Assembly: GCA_910583845.1 (NCBI GenBank)
Contig: CAJUAB010000001.1
Location: forward strand, 62,001-126,000
Direction: 5' to 3'
From: an uncultured Acetatifactor sp.
GTDB taxonomy: Bacteria > Bacillota > Clostridia > Lachnospirales > Lachnospiraceae
DNA: 64,000 bases
Shown here: one piece after another, positions 1-9,095 of the stretch
Layout: each line of letters opens with the position of its first letter
Position numbering within the stretch: the stretch's first letter is position 1
Made by a program: the position numbers and the translations under genes
Notes under the pieces: model-generated
What the model was told of the DNA's origin: nothing
Seen by the model: only the letters and a program-made list of their open reading frames with translations
Database searches by the model: none

Positions 1-444
1 AATGCCTGTACGGCATTTTACCGTCACAGGCTTTCCGCTCTTTTTGCAGCCCCGTATGATGGCCGCCGCTCTTTTCTGGTCCAGCATCAAAGCGCTGCCC
101 TCGCCGCTTTTAAACACATTGGGAACCGGACAGCCCATATTGATGTCTATGATGTCAAAGTCCGCCAGCAGTTCGCCGCAGGCCATCCGCTCCATCACCG
201 CAGGTGTGCCGCCCAGCAGCTGGACCGCCCTGACCGGCTCCTCCGCCGTGGTAAAGAGCAGGCGTCTTGTGGCCCTGTCCCGGTATTTCAGGGCATTGGC
301 CCCGGACATCTCCGTGAAGCAAAGCCCTGCCCCCATCTCATAAGCCAGCATGCGAAAGGGATAGCAGGTGTACCCGGCCAGCGGCGCCATCAGAACGTTG
401 GTGGACAGCAATATCCCTCCCAGGCGGATTTTCTTGATCTCCAT
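1..444 (-). CDS. dusB: tRNA-dihydrouridine synthase, N-terminal part (cut by window edge)
   Basis: The first 148 codons of a Dus-family flavoenzyme, which reduces uridine to dihydrouridine in tRNA using FMN and NAD(P)H. The start is the ATG at 444. The protein opens MEIKKIRLGG and carries the family signatures MAPLAGYT near residue 18 and DINMGCPVPN near residue 96, in the FMN-binding TIM barrel. The frame is still open at base 1 (KCRTGI), so the catalytic Cys and the C-terminal helical domain lie outside the window. It is 18 bp downstream of the AI-2E-type permease gene on the same strand, so the two are probably cotranscribed. Assignment to the DusB subgroup rather than another Dus clade is inference. 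Confidence 0.88.
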   Translation of the reverse strand, partial: MEIKKIRLGGILLSTNVLMAPLAGYTCYPFRMLAYEMGAGLCFTEMSGANALKYRDRATRRLLFTTAEEPVRAVQLLGGTPAVMERMACGELLADFDIIDINMGCPVPNVFKSGEGSALMLDQKRAAAIIRGCKKSGKPVTVKCRTGI

Positions 445-462
445 TGACTTATCCTCTCCCGG

Positions 463-1791
463 TCAACCTTCCTCCGGTTTGTCCTCGCTCGATTTGCCTT
501 CCTCCGGTTTGTCCCCGCTCGGTTTGCCATCCTCCGGTTTGTCCCCGCTCGATTTGCCTTCCTCCGGTTTGTCCCCGCTCGGTTTGCCTTCCTCCGGTTT
601 GTCTTCCTCCGGATTCGCTTTGTCCGCTTCCTCTTTTCCCGTCTCCCTATTCTGGGCCTTCAGGGCATTTCTTTTATTGACACTTTCCCGAAGCAATGCG
701 TAGCCGGTGGACATCAGCGGAATAAACAGCAGCATTCCGGCGATGCCGAACAGGCTGCCTCCTATGCTTACCGCCATCAGAACCCATATGGACGGCAGCC
801 CCACCGAATTTCCCACAACCCTTGGGTAGATCAGATTGCCCTCGATCTGTTGCAGCACCAGAAACAGCACCACAAACCACACCGCCTGCAACGGATTGTT
901 GATCATAATCAGGAAAGCCCCCACGCCGCAGCCCACGAAGGCTCCCACAATGGGAATCAGGGCCATCACGGCGATCAGCACCCCCACCACCACCGCATAG
1001 GGCATACGGAAGATACTCATAAAGATCACAAACATGGCACCCAGAATCACGGCTTCCAGACATTGTCCCGTGATAAAATTGCTGAAATTCCGGTACAGCA
1101 GACTACAGATCTCCTGTATTTTGTCCCCCGCCCGCGCCGGCAGGTACGCGGAGATCAATCTTCTGCCCTGGCCTTCCAGGCGCTCCTTCTGTGCCAGAAT
1201 ATACAGGGCAAAGACGAGGGCAATCGCCCCGTTTACCACGCCGGATATGATGCTGCCCGCCACATTGAAGGTGGAATTGAGCACATTTCCGGCGCCGTTT
1301 TTCAGAAAATATACCACATTATCCAGTATGCTCTCCCAATTGATCTCCATGGATTCCAGCTTGCCGACCCAGTCCGCCAGCACCGGCTCATCCGCCGCCA
1401 GCTGCTCAAACCAGAGCATCATCTGTTCCATGAACACAGGAATCTTCCTGCCCACCTCCGCCGCGGTCATCGCCATCTGTGGCAGCACCATCCCGACCAC
1501 CACGGCCAGTACCAGTACGATCAGCGCAATGGAAAGCACCATGCTAAGAGGCCGCTTCCATCTCCGCGCGGCTTTATTTTTCCACCGTCCCAGAAGTTTT
1601 TCCTCGATCAGCTTCATCGGAATATTCAACACAAAGGCAACGCCCCCGCCGTAGATAAACGGCCGCAGAATCCCAAACACAAAAGCCGTTCCCCACATCA
1701 CCTTTTCACTGTAAATCACGGCCAGCGCCAAAACGGCGGCAAACAACATCAGATTCCGGATCTGCCTTATTTTTTCCCTGCTAAACTCCAT
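463..1791 (-). CDS. AI-2E family transporter (PerM-like permease) with repetitive C-terminal tail
   Basis: A polytopic membrane protein of about 442 aa of the AI-2E/PerM family. The proteins are permease-like; substrates are mostly unknown and the autoinducer role should not be assumed. It has paired N-terminal hydrophobic segments, a soluble amphipathic stretch near residues 100-180, then a helical bundle with the family-typical GVLIAVMALIPIVGAFVG and a late PRVVGNSVGLPSIWVLMAVS segment. The ATG at 1791 is preferred because AGGAG lies 8 nt upstream; an in-frame start at 1833 has a poorer site. The last ~50 residues are a hydrophilic, charged tail made of a 10-residue repeat (GDKPEEGKPS-like, five copies), encoded by a 30-bp DNA repeat at 471-610. 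The tail is not part of the conserved fold and looks like repeat expansion. Confidence 0.88.
   Translation of the reverse strand: MEFSREKIRQIRNLMLFAAVLALAVIYSEKVMWGTAFVFGILRPFIYGGGVAFVLNIPMKLIEEKLLGRWKNKAARRWKRPLSMVLSIALIVLVLAVVVGMVLPQMAMTAAEVGRKIPVFMEQMMLWFEQLAADEPVLADWVGKLESMEINWESILDNVVYFLKNGAGNVLNSTFNVAGSIISGVVNGAIALVFALYILAQKERLEGQGRRLISAYLPARAGDKIQEICSLLYRNFSNFITGQCLEAVILGAMFVIFMSIFRMPYAVVVGVLIAVMALIPIVGAFVGCGVGAFLIMINNPLQAVWFVVLFLVLQQIEGNLIYPRVVGNSVGLPSIWVLMAVSIGGSLFGIAGMLLFIPLMSTGYALLRESVNKRNALKAQNRETGKEEADKANPEEDKPEEGKPSGDKPEEGKSSGDKPEDGKPSGDKPEEGKSSEDKPEEG
471..610. repeat. 30-bp in-frame tandem repeat, five copies
   Basis: The motif CCTCCGGTTTGTC recurs at 471, 501, 531, 561 and 591, giving an exact 30-bp period. 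It encodes the DKPEEGK(P/S)S decapeptide at the C-terminus of the permease. Copies differ at only a few bases, so the expansion is recent or is being homogenised. Confidence 0.95.
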
Positions 1792-1915
1792 ATTCTGCAC
1801 TCCTGTTCCGGTTATTGCGGATGTTTCGGCCATCAGCCCTTCCGCGCATTTCTATTATTTTACAATTATCTCCTGCTTTTTTCAATTCATTTATCATAAA
1901 CTGTGTATAAAAAAT

Positions 1916-2554
1916 CTATAATCCCTCGCTCCGGATCACTGCCACGCCCATCTCCGGATACATCTCCACATATTCCAGTTCTGTGTGCGCCGGGGCGATT
2001 CCGGCCAGATAAGCATACCACTCATATACATCCCCCGGCATCCCGCCGCCGATTTTCTCATGCGGCACGCCGCACAACACAATGACGAACGGCACCCGCT
2101 GGCTGACACAGGCCCGCACGATATGCTCCGTCCCATCACAGGGCTCCTGGGCCACCACATAGTCAAAATCTTTCAGATCCGCGCTCTCATAAAGAAAGGC
2201 TTCCTTTCTCACCTCGATCTCTCCGTCCTCCATGGGTTCCGCTCTGGGGTCCATACAGGTCATCCGATGTCCCATCTCCTTTAACAGCCGGGAGAGCCCG
2301 GCATATCTGCCACATCCCACTTCAAGGATACGCAGCTTCCGGGGCGGCAGATACTTCTCCTTCAGGCAGGCGGCAAAACACTCCTGCCTGGACGGAAGTC
2401 CCCGGCACCAGAATCTGTAATCCAGATACTCGTCCGAGATCAGTCCCTTCCGGGGATGCAGAATCTCCTGTTCCAGGGCGGCCAGCTGTTCCTCCGTCAG
2501 CCTGTGGGGATTCACCTTACCATATTCCTCTATTCTCGACATCTGCTCCTCCAT
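1916..2554 (-). CDS. Small SAM-fold protein, putative methyltransferase-like
   Basis: A protein of 212 aa, not assigned to a named family. The ATG at 2554 has AAAGGAG 5 nt upstream; the longer open frame up to 2638 has no such site. Residues ~73-90 (LRILEVGCGRYAGLSRLLKE) match motif I of class I SAM-dependent methyltransferases, followed by an acidic residue in CMDPRAEP where SAM ribose would be bound, and FDYVVAQEPCDGTEH in the motif IV area. The first 60 residues are a charged, Trp/Tyr-containing helix-rich region. It resembles small UPF0146-type Rossmann proteins that keep the fold but may lack catalysis. Neighbours do not suggest a pathway. Methyltransferase activity is inference. Confidence 0.6.
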   Translation of the reverse strand: MEEQMSRIEEYGKVNPHRLTEEQLAALEQEILHPRKGLISDEYLDYRFWCRGLPSRQECFAACLKEKYLPPRKLRILEVGCGRYAGLSRLLKEMGHRMTCMDPRAEPMEDGEIEVRKEAFLYESADLKDFDYVVAQEPCDGTEHIVRACVSQRVPFVIVLCGVPHEKIGGGMPGDVYEWYAYLAGIAPAHTELEYVEMYPEMGVAVIRSEGL

Positions 2555-2672
2555 GACGACTCCTTTCCTCCGTGAAACTGACCGACTGTCTCTGTTTTTA
2601 TTATAGCGATCCACATCGGAAGTGTAAAGACTGTTCACTTCCCTTCATCCGGAGGAGAGGACCCGTTTTTCT

Positions 2673-3491
2673 TTAAGGCATGGTCAGGATTTTCTTCCGG
2701 CATATTATGCCGATCAGCACACTTGCGCCGATCCCCAACAGACCAATAGCAGCTACAATCGCCGTCCCCCGGATCACATCACTCATAAACACTTCGGGAA
2801 CCGACATATTGTTTAACCTGCTGTGACATCCGGACATCACATAGCAGCATACCACATCAAGACACAGCAGCCAATTGCAATTTTTGTCCTTCCGGATAAT
2901 GGAGCTCAGATGAAAAAAGAAGCACATCAGCAGCGCCAGATGCCCCAGACCGATCTGCCACGTGAGGAAAGGCCCCATTCTGTACAGTTCCCTTCCCCAG
3001 ACATATTGTGCCCCTTTCTGAATCTCCTCTGTCAGATATACATTCAGCCACAGGATATACAGAGCTGCCAGCACAGAGCCCGCACCGGCCATCAGTTCCG
3101 GCCATCCGGAATTTTTCTTTCCTTTAAAGCCCATTCCGGACAAGAGCACCAGACAGATGCAGGTAATCAGCATCACCACACGGATCGGAAAGGGCAGCAT
3201 ACTCCCCTTCCCATTCCCTAAAATGCTGATTCCCATAAATCCCAGATTGAATATTACCAGACCGCAGCAGGCATATCCCTTATACTGAATCAGCCGCCTG
3301 ATCTTTTTCAGTCCATCCAGTTCCCGCTGGTCCGTCTGTTCATCCGCAATCCCTTTCTCCCGGCAAAGGGTCGTCATCCTCCGGCACTCCTCACAGCTTT
3401 TCATATGCTCCTCCACACATTCTCTTGTGGCATCCGAACACAACCCGTCCACATAGGAGGGAATCAGATCCTGAATAATATCACATTTCAT
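2673..3491 (-). CDS. Anti-sigma factor, zinc-finger (zf-HC2) membrane protein
   Basis: A 272-aa membrane protein whose first 40 residues carry the anti-sigma zinc-finger pattern H29-x3-C33-x2-C36 (EEHMKSCEECRR). The rest has about six hydrophobic segments. It is expected to hold the ECF sigma factor encoded just upstream at the membrane. The ATG at 3491 overlaps the sigma stop codon by 11 bp (ATGAAATGTGA), a typical translational-coupling arrangement. A TTG 12 codons earlier keeps the frame open but lacks a convincing ribosome site. Neither the signal sensed nor a regulated-proteolysis partner can be told from the sequence. Confidence 0.82.
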   Translation of the reverse strand: MKCDIIQDLIPSYVDGLCSDATRECVEEHMKSCEECRRMTTLCREKGIADEQTDQRELDGLKKIRRLIQYKGYACCGLVIFNLGFMGISILGNGKGSMLPFPIRVVMLITCICLVLLSGMGFKGKKNSGWPELMAGAGSVLAALYILWLNVYLTEEIQKGAQYVWGRELYRMGPFLTWQIGLGHLALLMCFFFHLSSIIRKDKNCNWLLCLDVVCCYVMSGCHSRLNNMSVPEVFMSDVIRGTAIVAAIGLLGIGASVLIGIICRKKILTMP

Positions 3492-3978
3492 TTTTTCCAC
3501 AGTGCGCCTCCTCTCCTCCAGAGTCAAGCAGTATTATCTTGGCCCGGTAAAATGTGACTCTGGCCCAGTTTTCACTTCTTCCGAGTATCCCGCCGATCTG
3601 TCTGTAGGGCAGATCATCCAGCACTCTCAGCTCCACAACTCTCCGCATATCCGGTGATAATTTCTGTAGTTTTTCCCATACATCCTGAAGCTCTGTCCGC
3701 GCTATGGCCTGTTCCTCCGTATTTCCCGGCGCCGGAAGCCCCTCGTCCAGCTCTTCCATACAGACGCGCCTGCTCTTTGCCCAGTGCCGGTACAGCAGAT
3801 GCTTCGCGATCTGGCAGAGCCATGTGGACATCTTACAGCTTCCGTTAAAGGAATCTATGGACTCCATGGCTCTCAGGAATGTCTCCTGCATCAGATCCTC
3901 CGCCAGCGCCGGATCTCTGCATCTTACATAAAGAAAATGATAGACAATCTGAGAATGTCTTTTGTACATCTCTTCCAT
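3481..3978 (-). CDS. RNA polymerase ECF-type sigma-70 factor
   Basis: A 165-aa ECF sigma factor. Region 2 is recognisable in the first ~80 residues (YHFLYVRCRDPALAEDLMQE, then WLCQIAKHLLYRHW), which binds the -10 element and core polymerase. Region 4 follows near residues 105-155 (LSPDMRRVVELRVLDDLPYR, then IGGILGRSENWARVTFYRAK), a helix-turn-helix for the -35 element. The ATG at 3978 has GGGAGGAG 3 nt upstream. Its stop overlaps the start of the zinc-finger anti-sigma gene, so the pair forms a sigma/anti-sigma operon. Such factors commonly drive their own promoter; no promoter was assigned here. Confidence 0.93.
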   Translation of the reverse strand: MEEMYKRHSQIVYHFLYVRCRDPALAEDLMQETFLRAMESIDSFNGSCKMSTWLCQIAKHLLYRHWAKSRRVCMEELDEGLPAPGNTEEQAIARTELQDVWEKLQKLSPDMRRVVELRVLDDLPYRQIGGILGRSENWARVTFYRAKIILLDSGGEEAHCGKNEM

Positions 3979-4184
3979 ACGCTCCTCCCTTCCATCAGCA
4001 ATGCCAACGTATGTTTGTTGTTCCGTCTATCCTTTATATCCTTTTACGGGCGGTTTTGTTACAAACAAATATCCCGCAAAAATTTCCTGCTCAGCATTGC
4101 CTGTGACATATATCCTGCATTTTTGTCCGGGAGCACAGGAAGCATTGCGAATTGTGCCTGGAGTGTAGGAAGATATCCAAGTCA

Positions 4185-4672
4185 TTACTTTCCGAAGACA
4201 TCCTGATAAATATTCTGTGTATTATTTGTCAGGATAAAAAACTTTTCCCTGGACGCCCGCAGATCTTCAATCCGCTCCATATTCTTGTCGGGATCGGCCA
4301 GCAGCTCTGCCAGTTCGTCCAGTTCGTGCAGTTCGCTCTCGCTCAGTGTCTGTATCCCGCCGCGAAGATATAAGGGCTGATAGGAGTAAAAGACAGACGC
4401 AATATGCCCGCGATCATGGATACGGCAGTAATGTATAACTCGTCTTCATCTTTAAACCGATCCTTCGGATAAGTCGCAAACTTACCGAAATAAGCGTCCT
4501 CCAGATAGGCGGACGGCTCTGTAAAATACATGGACGGATGGGTAATCTGGTGGCAGACCAGCATCCCTATGGAAGGTATGTCATCCGGCAGCGATGATAC
4601 AAACTCCTGATACATGCCCACATAGGTATAGACACTGGTCTTCAAATAGCGCTGATAAACGTTTTCATTCAT
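4185..4672 (-). pseudogene. Frameshifted hypothetical gene
   Basis: From the ATG at 4672 (MNENVYQRYLKTSVYTYVG) the frame reads well to about 4435 (DEDELYIT), then drifts into a stop at 4343. The downstream frame continues with protein-like sequence (CRIHDRGHIASVFYSYQPLY, later SESELHELDELAELLADPDK) to a natural stop at 4185-4187. One missing or extra base near 4430 would join both halves into a protein of about 162 aa. No known domain is recognised; the tail is acidic and probably helical. An AGGAGG lies 14 nt before the ATG, rather far. It may be a true pseudogene or a sequencing error. Confidence 0.6.
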
Positions 4673-4767
4673 GTGTTTTTCTGAAACCTCCTGCTGTTTT
4701 TGAGCGGATGCCCACTCTGGATCAATTCTAGCAAAATAAAAAAAATACGTCAAATAGCGCTGAAACC

Positions 4768-4815
4768 GCAAAAGGATACGGTATGGCATCTTTATCGATA
4801 CCACACCGTATCCTT
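4768..4815 (-). terminator. Rho-independent terminator downstream of secDF
   Basis: An inverted repeat AAGGATACGGTRTGGYATC (arms 4772-4790 and 4797-4815, 6-nt loop) is followed on the minus strand by TTTT. It lies ~140 bp beyond the SecDF stop and is the likely 3' end of that transcript. Confidence 0.75.
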
Positions 4816-4957
4816 CTTATCATCGTCTCCTTATTGTGTCTGCCCGTCCGGCTGACCTTTTTATTCATGGCATAAAAATCTTCGCAGGGCGTATACTCCA
4901 TCGCCATGACAGCAGAATCCCCACAGGGCGTGGATTCCATTGTATCACACCCGAATA

Positions 4958-7246
4958 TTACCTGCCGCTTCCCGCCTTGGGAGGGAACTTTTTGCGCAGC
5001 ACAAACCACATGGGGCCCGCCAGGCAGATAGATGAATAGGTTCCGCAGAGAATACCCACCATCAAAGGCAGCGCGAAATCACGGATGCTGGTCACACCCA
5101 GGATATACAGCACAGCCACCATGATAAAGGTGGTCAGGGATGTGAAAATACTCCTGGAAAGGGTCTGGGTAATGCTCTTGTTCATGACTTCCTCCAGGCT
5201 CTCCTTCTTGCCCATCTCCGCCATATTCTCACGCACACGGTCAAAGATAACAATGGTGGCGTTGATGGAATATCCCACAATGGTCAGCATACAAGCGATA
5301 AATGTATTGCTGACAGACACTCTCGCCACGGCGTAGAACGCCAGCACCACCAGCACATCGTGAAGCAGGGCCAGCACCCCGGAGGCGCCGAAACGAATAT
5401 CGCTGAAACGGATACGGATATAGATCAGCATACAGACGATTGCCACCGCCACCGCCAGAATCGTATCCCGGGTCATCTCATCGCTGATGGTGGAGCTGAT
5501 GGTCTCGGACAGGATCTCCGCCTCCCCTACGCCAAACCGCTCCATAAACATCCGGTTCAGGGATTCCCTCTGCTCCATATCCAGAGAATCCGATTTGAAG
5601 ATCACCTCGTTGCTGTCCTGCACGGTCTGGATCTGTACACCGCTGCCGGTGATCTCCTCCACATAGGGAACGATCTCGCTGTTGATCTCCTCCAGGGTTC
5701 TGCTCTCCGTGAACGTCACCGTGGTGGATGTGCCGCCCTTGAACTCCAGACTCAGGTTCAGCGCGTCACCGCCGGTTCCCATATGGACGCCCATCACCAC
5801 AAATCCCGCCAGAATCAGCGCCGCGGAAACCCCGAAGAATAATTTTCTATGCTTCAATATATCCAGAGGCTTATGCTCCCTGCCGATACCGTACCACTTG
5901 GCATCCTTAAGCCCCAGCGTATACAGGGCGCTCATGATCAGCCTGGTCAGCACCAGCGCCGTGAACATGGACAGTACAATACCCAGCGCCAGCGTCTGGG
6001 CAAAACCCTTCACCGTACCGGGGCCCAGAAGCCACAGCACCGCCGCCGCTATCAGCGTGGTGATATTGCCGTCCACAATGGCGGACAGCGCCTTGTCAAA
6101 ACCGATTTTCATGGAACTCTTTACAGTCTTGCCCGTGGCCAGTTCCTCCCGGATACGCGCAAAGATAATCACGTTGGCATCCACCGCCATGCCGATAGAC
6201 AAGATGATACCGGCGATGCCGGACAGCGTCAGCGTCATGTCAAAGCCGTTCAGCAAAAGAACAATCAGCGCCACATACATTCCCAGTCCCAGGGAAGATG
6301 CCAGACCGGAGATAAAGTAAACGGCAATCATGAACACAATCACGATCACCAGGCCGATAGCGCCGGCCTTAAGGCTTGTCTCAATGGCGTCAACGCCGAG
6401 CTGGGCACCTACAACCTTGGAGTGCAGCTCCTCCAGTTCCAGACTCAGGCCGCCGATGCGGATGGTGGAGGCCAGTTTCTCCGCCTCCTCAAAATTCCTG
6501 GAGCCGCTGATCTGGGCACTGCCGTCCGAGATTACGGCGCTTACCGTGGGTACGCTGACAAAGTTTCCGTCATAATAGATCGCGATGCTCTTGCTGTTCA
6601 CTCCGTTATTGTACGCCTCCCGGGTGGCCTCCTCAAATTTGGCCGTGCCCTCCGGTGTCAGCGTCAGCAGCACCACAATCTGCTGGTTCTGCATGCTGTC
6701 CGAACGGGTGGCCGCGGTGGCGTCCTCCACATCCGTCCCCTCCAGCACCACGCCGCCGTCAGCCATGATCTCCTCCAGGCTGCGGTTCAAGCTGTGTACA
6801 TATTCATAACCGCCGTCGGCTCCCATGGTCAGCTGGGTGGTATAGTTATCCATACCGTCAGAGCCTGTCTGCTTGATAAAATACAGGGCGCCGGGCCGTC
6901 CCAGCTCCTGCAAAATCGAGTTGGCATCGGACACGCCGGGTATCTCGATATTGATCCGGTCCGTCCCCTCCTGATACACCACAGCCTCCGTGCTGTAATT
7001 CCACACACGCTGCTGCAGCTTGGAGATGGTATCCGCCATATCCGTAGCGCTGGGTTCCTCTTCGCCCACTACCTGATAGGTGATGCTGACGCCTCCCGCC
7101 AGATCCAGCCCCAGTTTGATATCCGACGCGCTGCCCCTGCCGGTGGCGTCCACCCCTGCGATATCCACGTAGGTGATCCCTGCCAGAGCCAGCAGCATCA
7201 CAATCAGAATCATGATTGCCTTGCTTTTGGTCATGTTTTTAATCAC
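4958..7246 (-). CDS. secDF: Protein translocase subunit SecDF (fused)
   Basis: A 762-aa fusion of SecD and SecF, the proton-motive-force-driven accessory subunits that help SecYEG complete export and membrane insertion. The SecD half has an N-terminal membrane helix (residues ~10-28), the signature KLGLDLAGGVSITY (~43), the large extracytoplasmic P1 region, then helices with FIARIREELATGKTVKSSMK. The SecF half begins near residue 460 and carries SLEFKGGTSTTV and FDRVRENMAEMGKKESLEEV. The GTG at 7246 is preferred (AGGAAGAG 4 nt upstream); an ATG at 7234 is too far from that site. It follows the SCIFF maturase gene by 94 bp, an arrangement often seen in Clostridia. Confidence 0.97.
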   Translation of the reverse strand: MIKNMTKSKAIMILIVMLLALAGITYVDIAGVDATGRGSASDIKLGLDLAGGVSITYQVVGEEEPSATDMADTISKLQQRVWNYSTEAVVYQEGTDRINIEIPGVSDANSILQELGRPGALYFIKQTGSDGMDNYTTQLTMGADGGYEYVHSLNRSLEEIMADGGVVLEGTDVEDATAATRSDSMQNQQIVVLLTLTPEGTAKFEEATREAYNNGVNSKSIAIYYDGNFVSVPTVSAVISDGSAQISGSRNFEEAEKLASTIRIGGLSLELEELHSKVVGAQLGVDAIETSLKAGAIGLVIVIVFMIAVYFISGLASSLGLGMYVALIVLLLNGFDMTLTLSGIAGIILSIGMAVDANVIIFARIREELATGKTVKSSMKIGFDKALSAIVDGNITTLIAAAVLWLLGPGTVKGFAQTLALGIVLSMFTALVLTRLIMSALYTLGLKDAKWYGIGREHKPLDILKHRKLFFGVSAALILAGFVVMGVHMGTGGDALNLSLEFKGGTSTTVTFTESRTLEEINSEIVPYVEEITGSGVQIQTVQDSNEVIFKSDSLDMEQRESLNRMFMERFGVGEAEILSETISSTISDEMTRDTILAVAVAIVCMLIYIRIRFSDIRFGASGVLALLHDVLVVLAFYAVARVSVSNTFIACMLTIVGYSINATIVIFDRVRENMAEMGKKESLEEVMNKSITQTLSRSIFTSLTTFIMVAVLYILGVTSIRDFALPLMVGILCGTYSSICLAGPMWFVLRKKFPPKAGSGR

Positions 7247-7340
7247 GTTACTCTTCCTCTTTTCTGCATAATCGGAGTCCGGCCAGAGTCAGATTCCGGC
7301 CGCCCCGTCACTGCGTTAATGCGTATGAAAAGCCCTTCTT

Positions 7341-8735
7341 TCAGCTTTCCTCCTCATCACTCTCCGCCGCTTTTATCATAATGGCGCATTCCACACGTTT
7401 CTTCTGCAATTCACAGCCGATGTCATACGCGCCATTTATATCTCCGCTGAAATTGTAGGCGTTGGCCGCGCAGCCGCCGCTGCAATAAAACTTCGCGAAG
7501 CATTTCCTGCACTTGTCCTTGGCATAGACGTTGCAGCATTTGAACTGATCCCGGACAGCGGTGTTGGTGATGCCCTCTTCCACATTGCCCAGCAGAAATT
7601 TCTCCTGTCCCACAAACTGATGACAGGGATAAAAATCTCCCCAGGGAGTCACCGCCAGGTATTCCGTCCCGGAGCCGCAGCCCGACAGACGTTTTGCCAC
7701 GCAGGGCCCGCCCTCCAGATCAATCATAAAGTGAAAGAAATTGAATCCCCTTCCCTCTTTCCTGCGCTGAAGGATCTCCTGTGCCAGCTTGTCATACTCT
7801 CCCAGCAGCCGGGGCAGATCCTCCTTCCGTATGGCGTAGTCATCCTGCGGCTGTGCCACCACCGGTTCCACGGAAATCTGCTTGAAGCCCAGATCGGCCA
7901 GATGTTTTACGTCTTCCGAAAAATCCAGGTTATAGTGGGTAAAAGTCCCCCGCACGTAATAATTCATCTGGTTTCTGGTCTCCGCCACCTTCTGGAACCG
8001 GGGCACAATCCTGTCATAGCTGCCCTGCCCATTCCGGAAGGGCCGCATCCTGTCATGGACTTCCCTGCGCCCGTCGATGCTGCACACCACATTGGCCATC
8101 TCCCGGTTGGCAAACTGCAGCACTTCGTCATCCAGAAGTACGCCGTTGGTAGTCAGGGTAAAACGAAACTTCTTATTATGGGGCTCCTCCAGGCTGCGGC
8201 CATAGGCCACCAGATCCTTGACCACCTGCCAGTTCAGCAGCGGTTCCCCCCCAAAGAAATCCACCTCCAGATTCACCCGGTTCCCGGAATTTGCAACCAG
8301 AAAATCCAGCGCCTTTTTTCCCACCTCAAAAGACATCAGCGCCCGTCTGCCGTGGTACTCCCCTTCCTCCGCGAAGCAGTACCGGCATGCCAGGTTGCAG
8401 TCATGGGCAATGTGCAGGCACAGAGCCTTGACCACGGTCTGCCGGTTCTTGAAATCATACACATAGTTCTCGTAGAGATCCGGTGTGAACAGCTGTCCCT
8501 CTTCCAGCAGCGTCAGCACCTCCTTCAGGGCTTCTTCCACCTCCCCGGGGTTATATCTGGCATCCGTCAGACCCAGAACCGCCGCCCTGAGGGTGCCCGC
8601 GTCTCTGATCCCCTCTTTTACCAGCGGTTCGATCAGGGCTATCATGTCATATACGATCTCGTCTACCACATGGATGGAGCCGCTGTTTATATCCATCACA
8701 ATATTGTAGCCGTTATTTTTAAACTGATGTATCAC
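7341..8735 (-). CDS. scfB: Radical SAM SCIFF peptide maturase (thioether-forming)
   Basis: A 464-aa radical SAM/SPASM enzyme that installs sulfur-to-alpha-carbon thioether crosslinks in the six-cysteine SCIFF peptide. Residues 1-~95 form the peptide-recognition (RRE-like) region. The [4Fe-4S]/SAM motif is C113-x3-C117-x2-C120 (CNLACRYC). FFGGEPLLNW follows as the GGE motif. The C-terminal SPASM domain has a Cys-rich run (CGSGTEYLAVTPWGDFYPCH, then KCCNVYAKDKCRKCFAKFYC, then CAANAYN) for two auxiliary clusters. The start is GTG at 8735 with GAGAGG 10 nt upstream. Its substrate gene lies directly upstream at 8896-9039. Confidence 0.97.
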   Translation of the reverse strand: MIHQFKNNGYNIVMDINSGSIHVVDEIVYDMIALIEPLVKEGIRDAGTLRAAVLGLTDARYNPGEVEEALKEVLTLLEEGQLFTPDLYENYVYDFKNRQTVVKALCLHIAHDCNLACRYCFAEEGEYHGRRALMSFEVGKKALDFLVANSGNRVNLEVDFFGGEPLLNWQVVKDLVAYGRSLEEPHNKKFRFTLTTNGVLLDDEVLQFANREMANVVCSIDGRREVHDRMRPFRNGQGSYDRIVPRFQKVAETRNQMNYYVRGTFTHYNLDFSEDVKHLADLGFKQISVEPVVAQPQDDYAIRKEDLPRLLGEYDKLAQEILQRRKEGRGFNFFHFMIDLEGGPCVAKRLSGCGSGTEYLAVTPWGDFYPCHQFVGQEKFLLGNVEEGITNTAVRDQFKCCNVYAKDKCRKCFAKFYCSGGCAANAYNFSGDINGAYDIGCELQKKRVECAIMIKAAESDEEES

Positions 8736-8828
8736 GATAATTTATCCTCTCAACCTTCAGAGTTCCCGGCCCGCCAGCGCAATACGCCTTCCCGTTTTCG
8801 GCCAGTCGTCTCTCTTCTCACACCAAGT

Positions 8829-8858
8829 GGCCTCGAAATGCCATTGCACCCCGAGGCC
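8829..8858 (-). promoter_or_regulatory. Stem-loop between SCIFF precursor and maturase genes
   Basis: GGCCTCG and CGAGGCC arms enclose a 16-nt loop in the 160-bp gap between the two genes. There is no T-run on the minus strand, so it fits an mRNA-stabilising or attenuating hairpin better than a full terminator. It could set the high peptide-to-enzyme ratio; that is inference. Confidence 0.5.
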
Positions 8859-8895
8859 GCCCGCTTATGTCAGCGAAGTGATTCTCATTGCCGAC

Positions 8896-9039
8896 TTATT
8901 TGATTTTCTCACAGCTCTGATTGCCGACAGTACAGGAAGTCTTGCATGCGGACTGGCAGGAAGTCTGGCACTCGCCGCAGCCGCCCTTCTTCATGGATTC
9001 CTTTAAGTTTCTGGTTGTCAATGTTTTAATGTGCTTCAT
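8896..9039 (-). CDS. scfA: SCIFF six-cysteine ribosomal peptide precursor
   Basis: A 47-aa precursor starting MKHIKTLTTRNLKESMKKGG, followed by a core GCGECQTSCQSACKTSC with a further Cys in NQSCEKIK. This is the universal clostridial SCIFF (six cysteines in forty-five) pattern, with six Cys in the C-terminal half and a conserved leader. Cysteines are the thioether donors for the radical SAM enzyme encoded next. The ATG at 9039 has GGAGG 8 nt upstream. A promoter with TATAAT sits about 60 bp upstream. The biological role of mature SCIFF is unknown; near-universal conservation in Clostridia suggests a housekeeping rather than antibiotic role. Confidence 0.97.
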   Translation of the reverse strand: MKHIKTLTTRNLKESMKKGGCGECQTSCQSACKTSCTVGNQSCEKIK

Positions 9040-9064
9040 AGATATGGCCTCCTATCAATGTACC

Positions 9065-9081
9065 GCTGCGTCCGGCGCAGC
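9065..9081 (-). promoter_or_regulatory. 5' UTR hairpin ahead of the SCIFF gene
   Basis: GCTGCG and CGCAGC arms around a 5-nt loop lie between the promoter -10 and the ribosome site. They form a stable 6-bp G+C-rich stem near the 5' end of the predicted transcript, probably protecting the mRNA. Confidence 0.5.
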
Positions 9082-9095
9082 CTTAAACTTTCTGT

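Noticed and set aside
850..1899. 349-aa plus-strand frame opposite the AI-2E permease
   Set aside because: His/Gln-rich antisense shadow of a clear membrane protein gene.
4728..5009. 93-aa minus-strand open frame downstream of SecDF
   Set aside because: It overlaps the SecDF end and the terminator, has no ribosome site and no recognisable domain.
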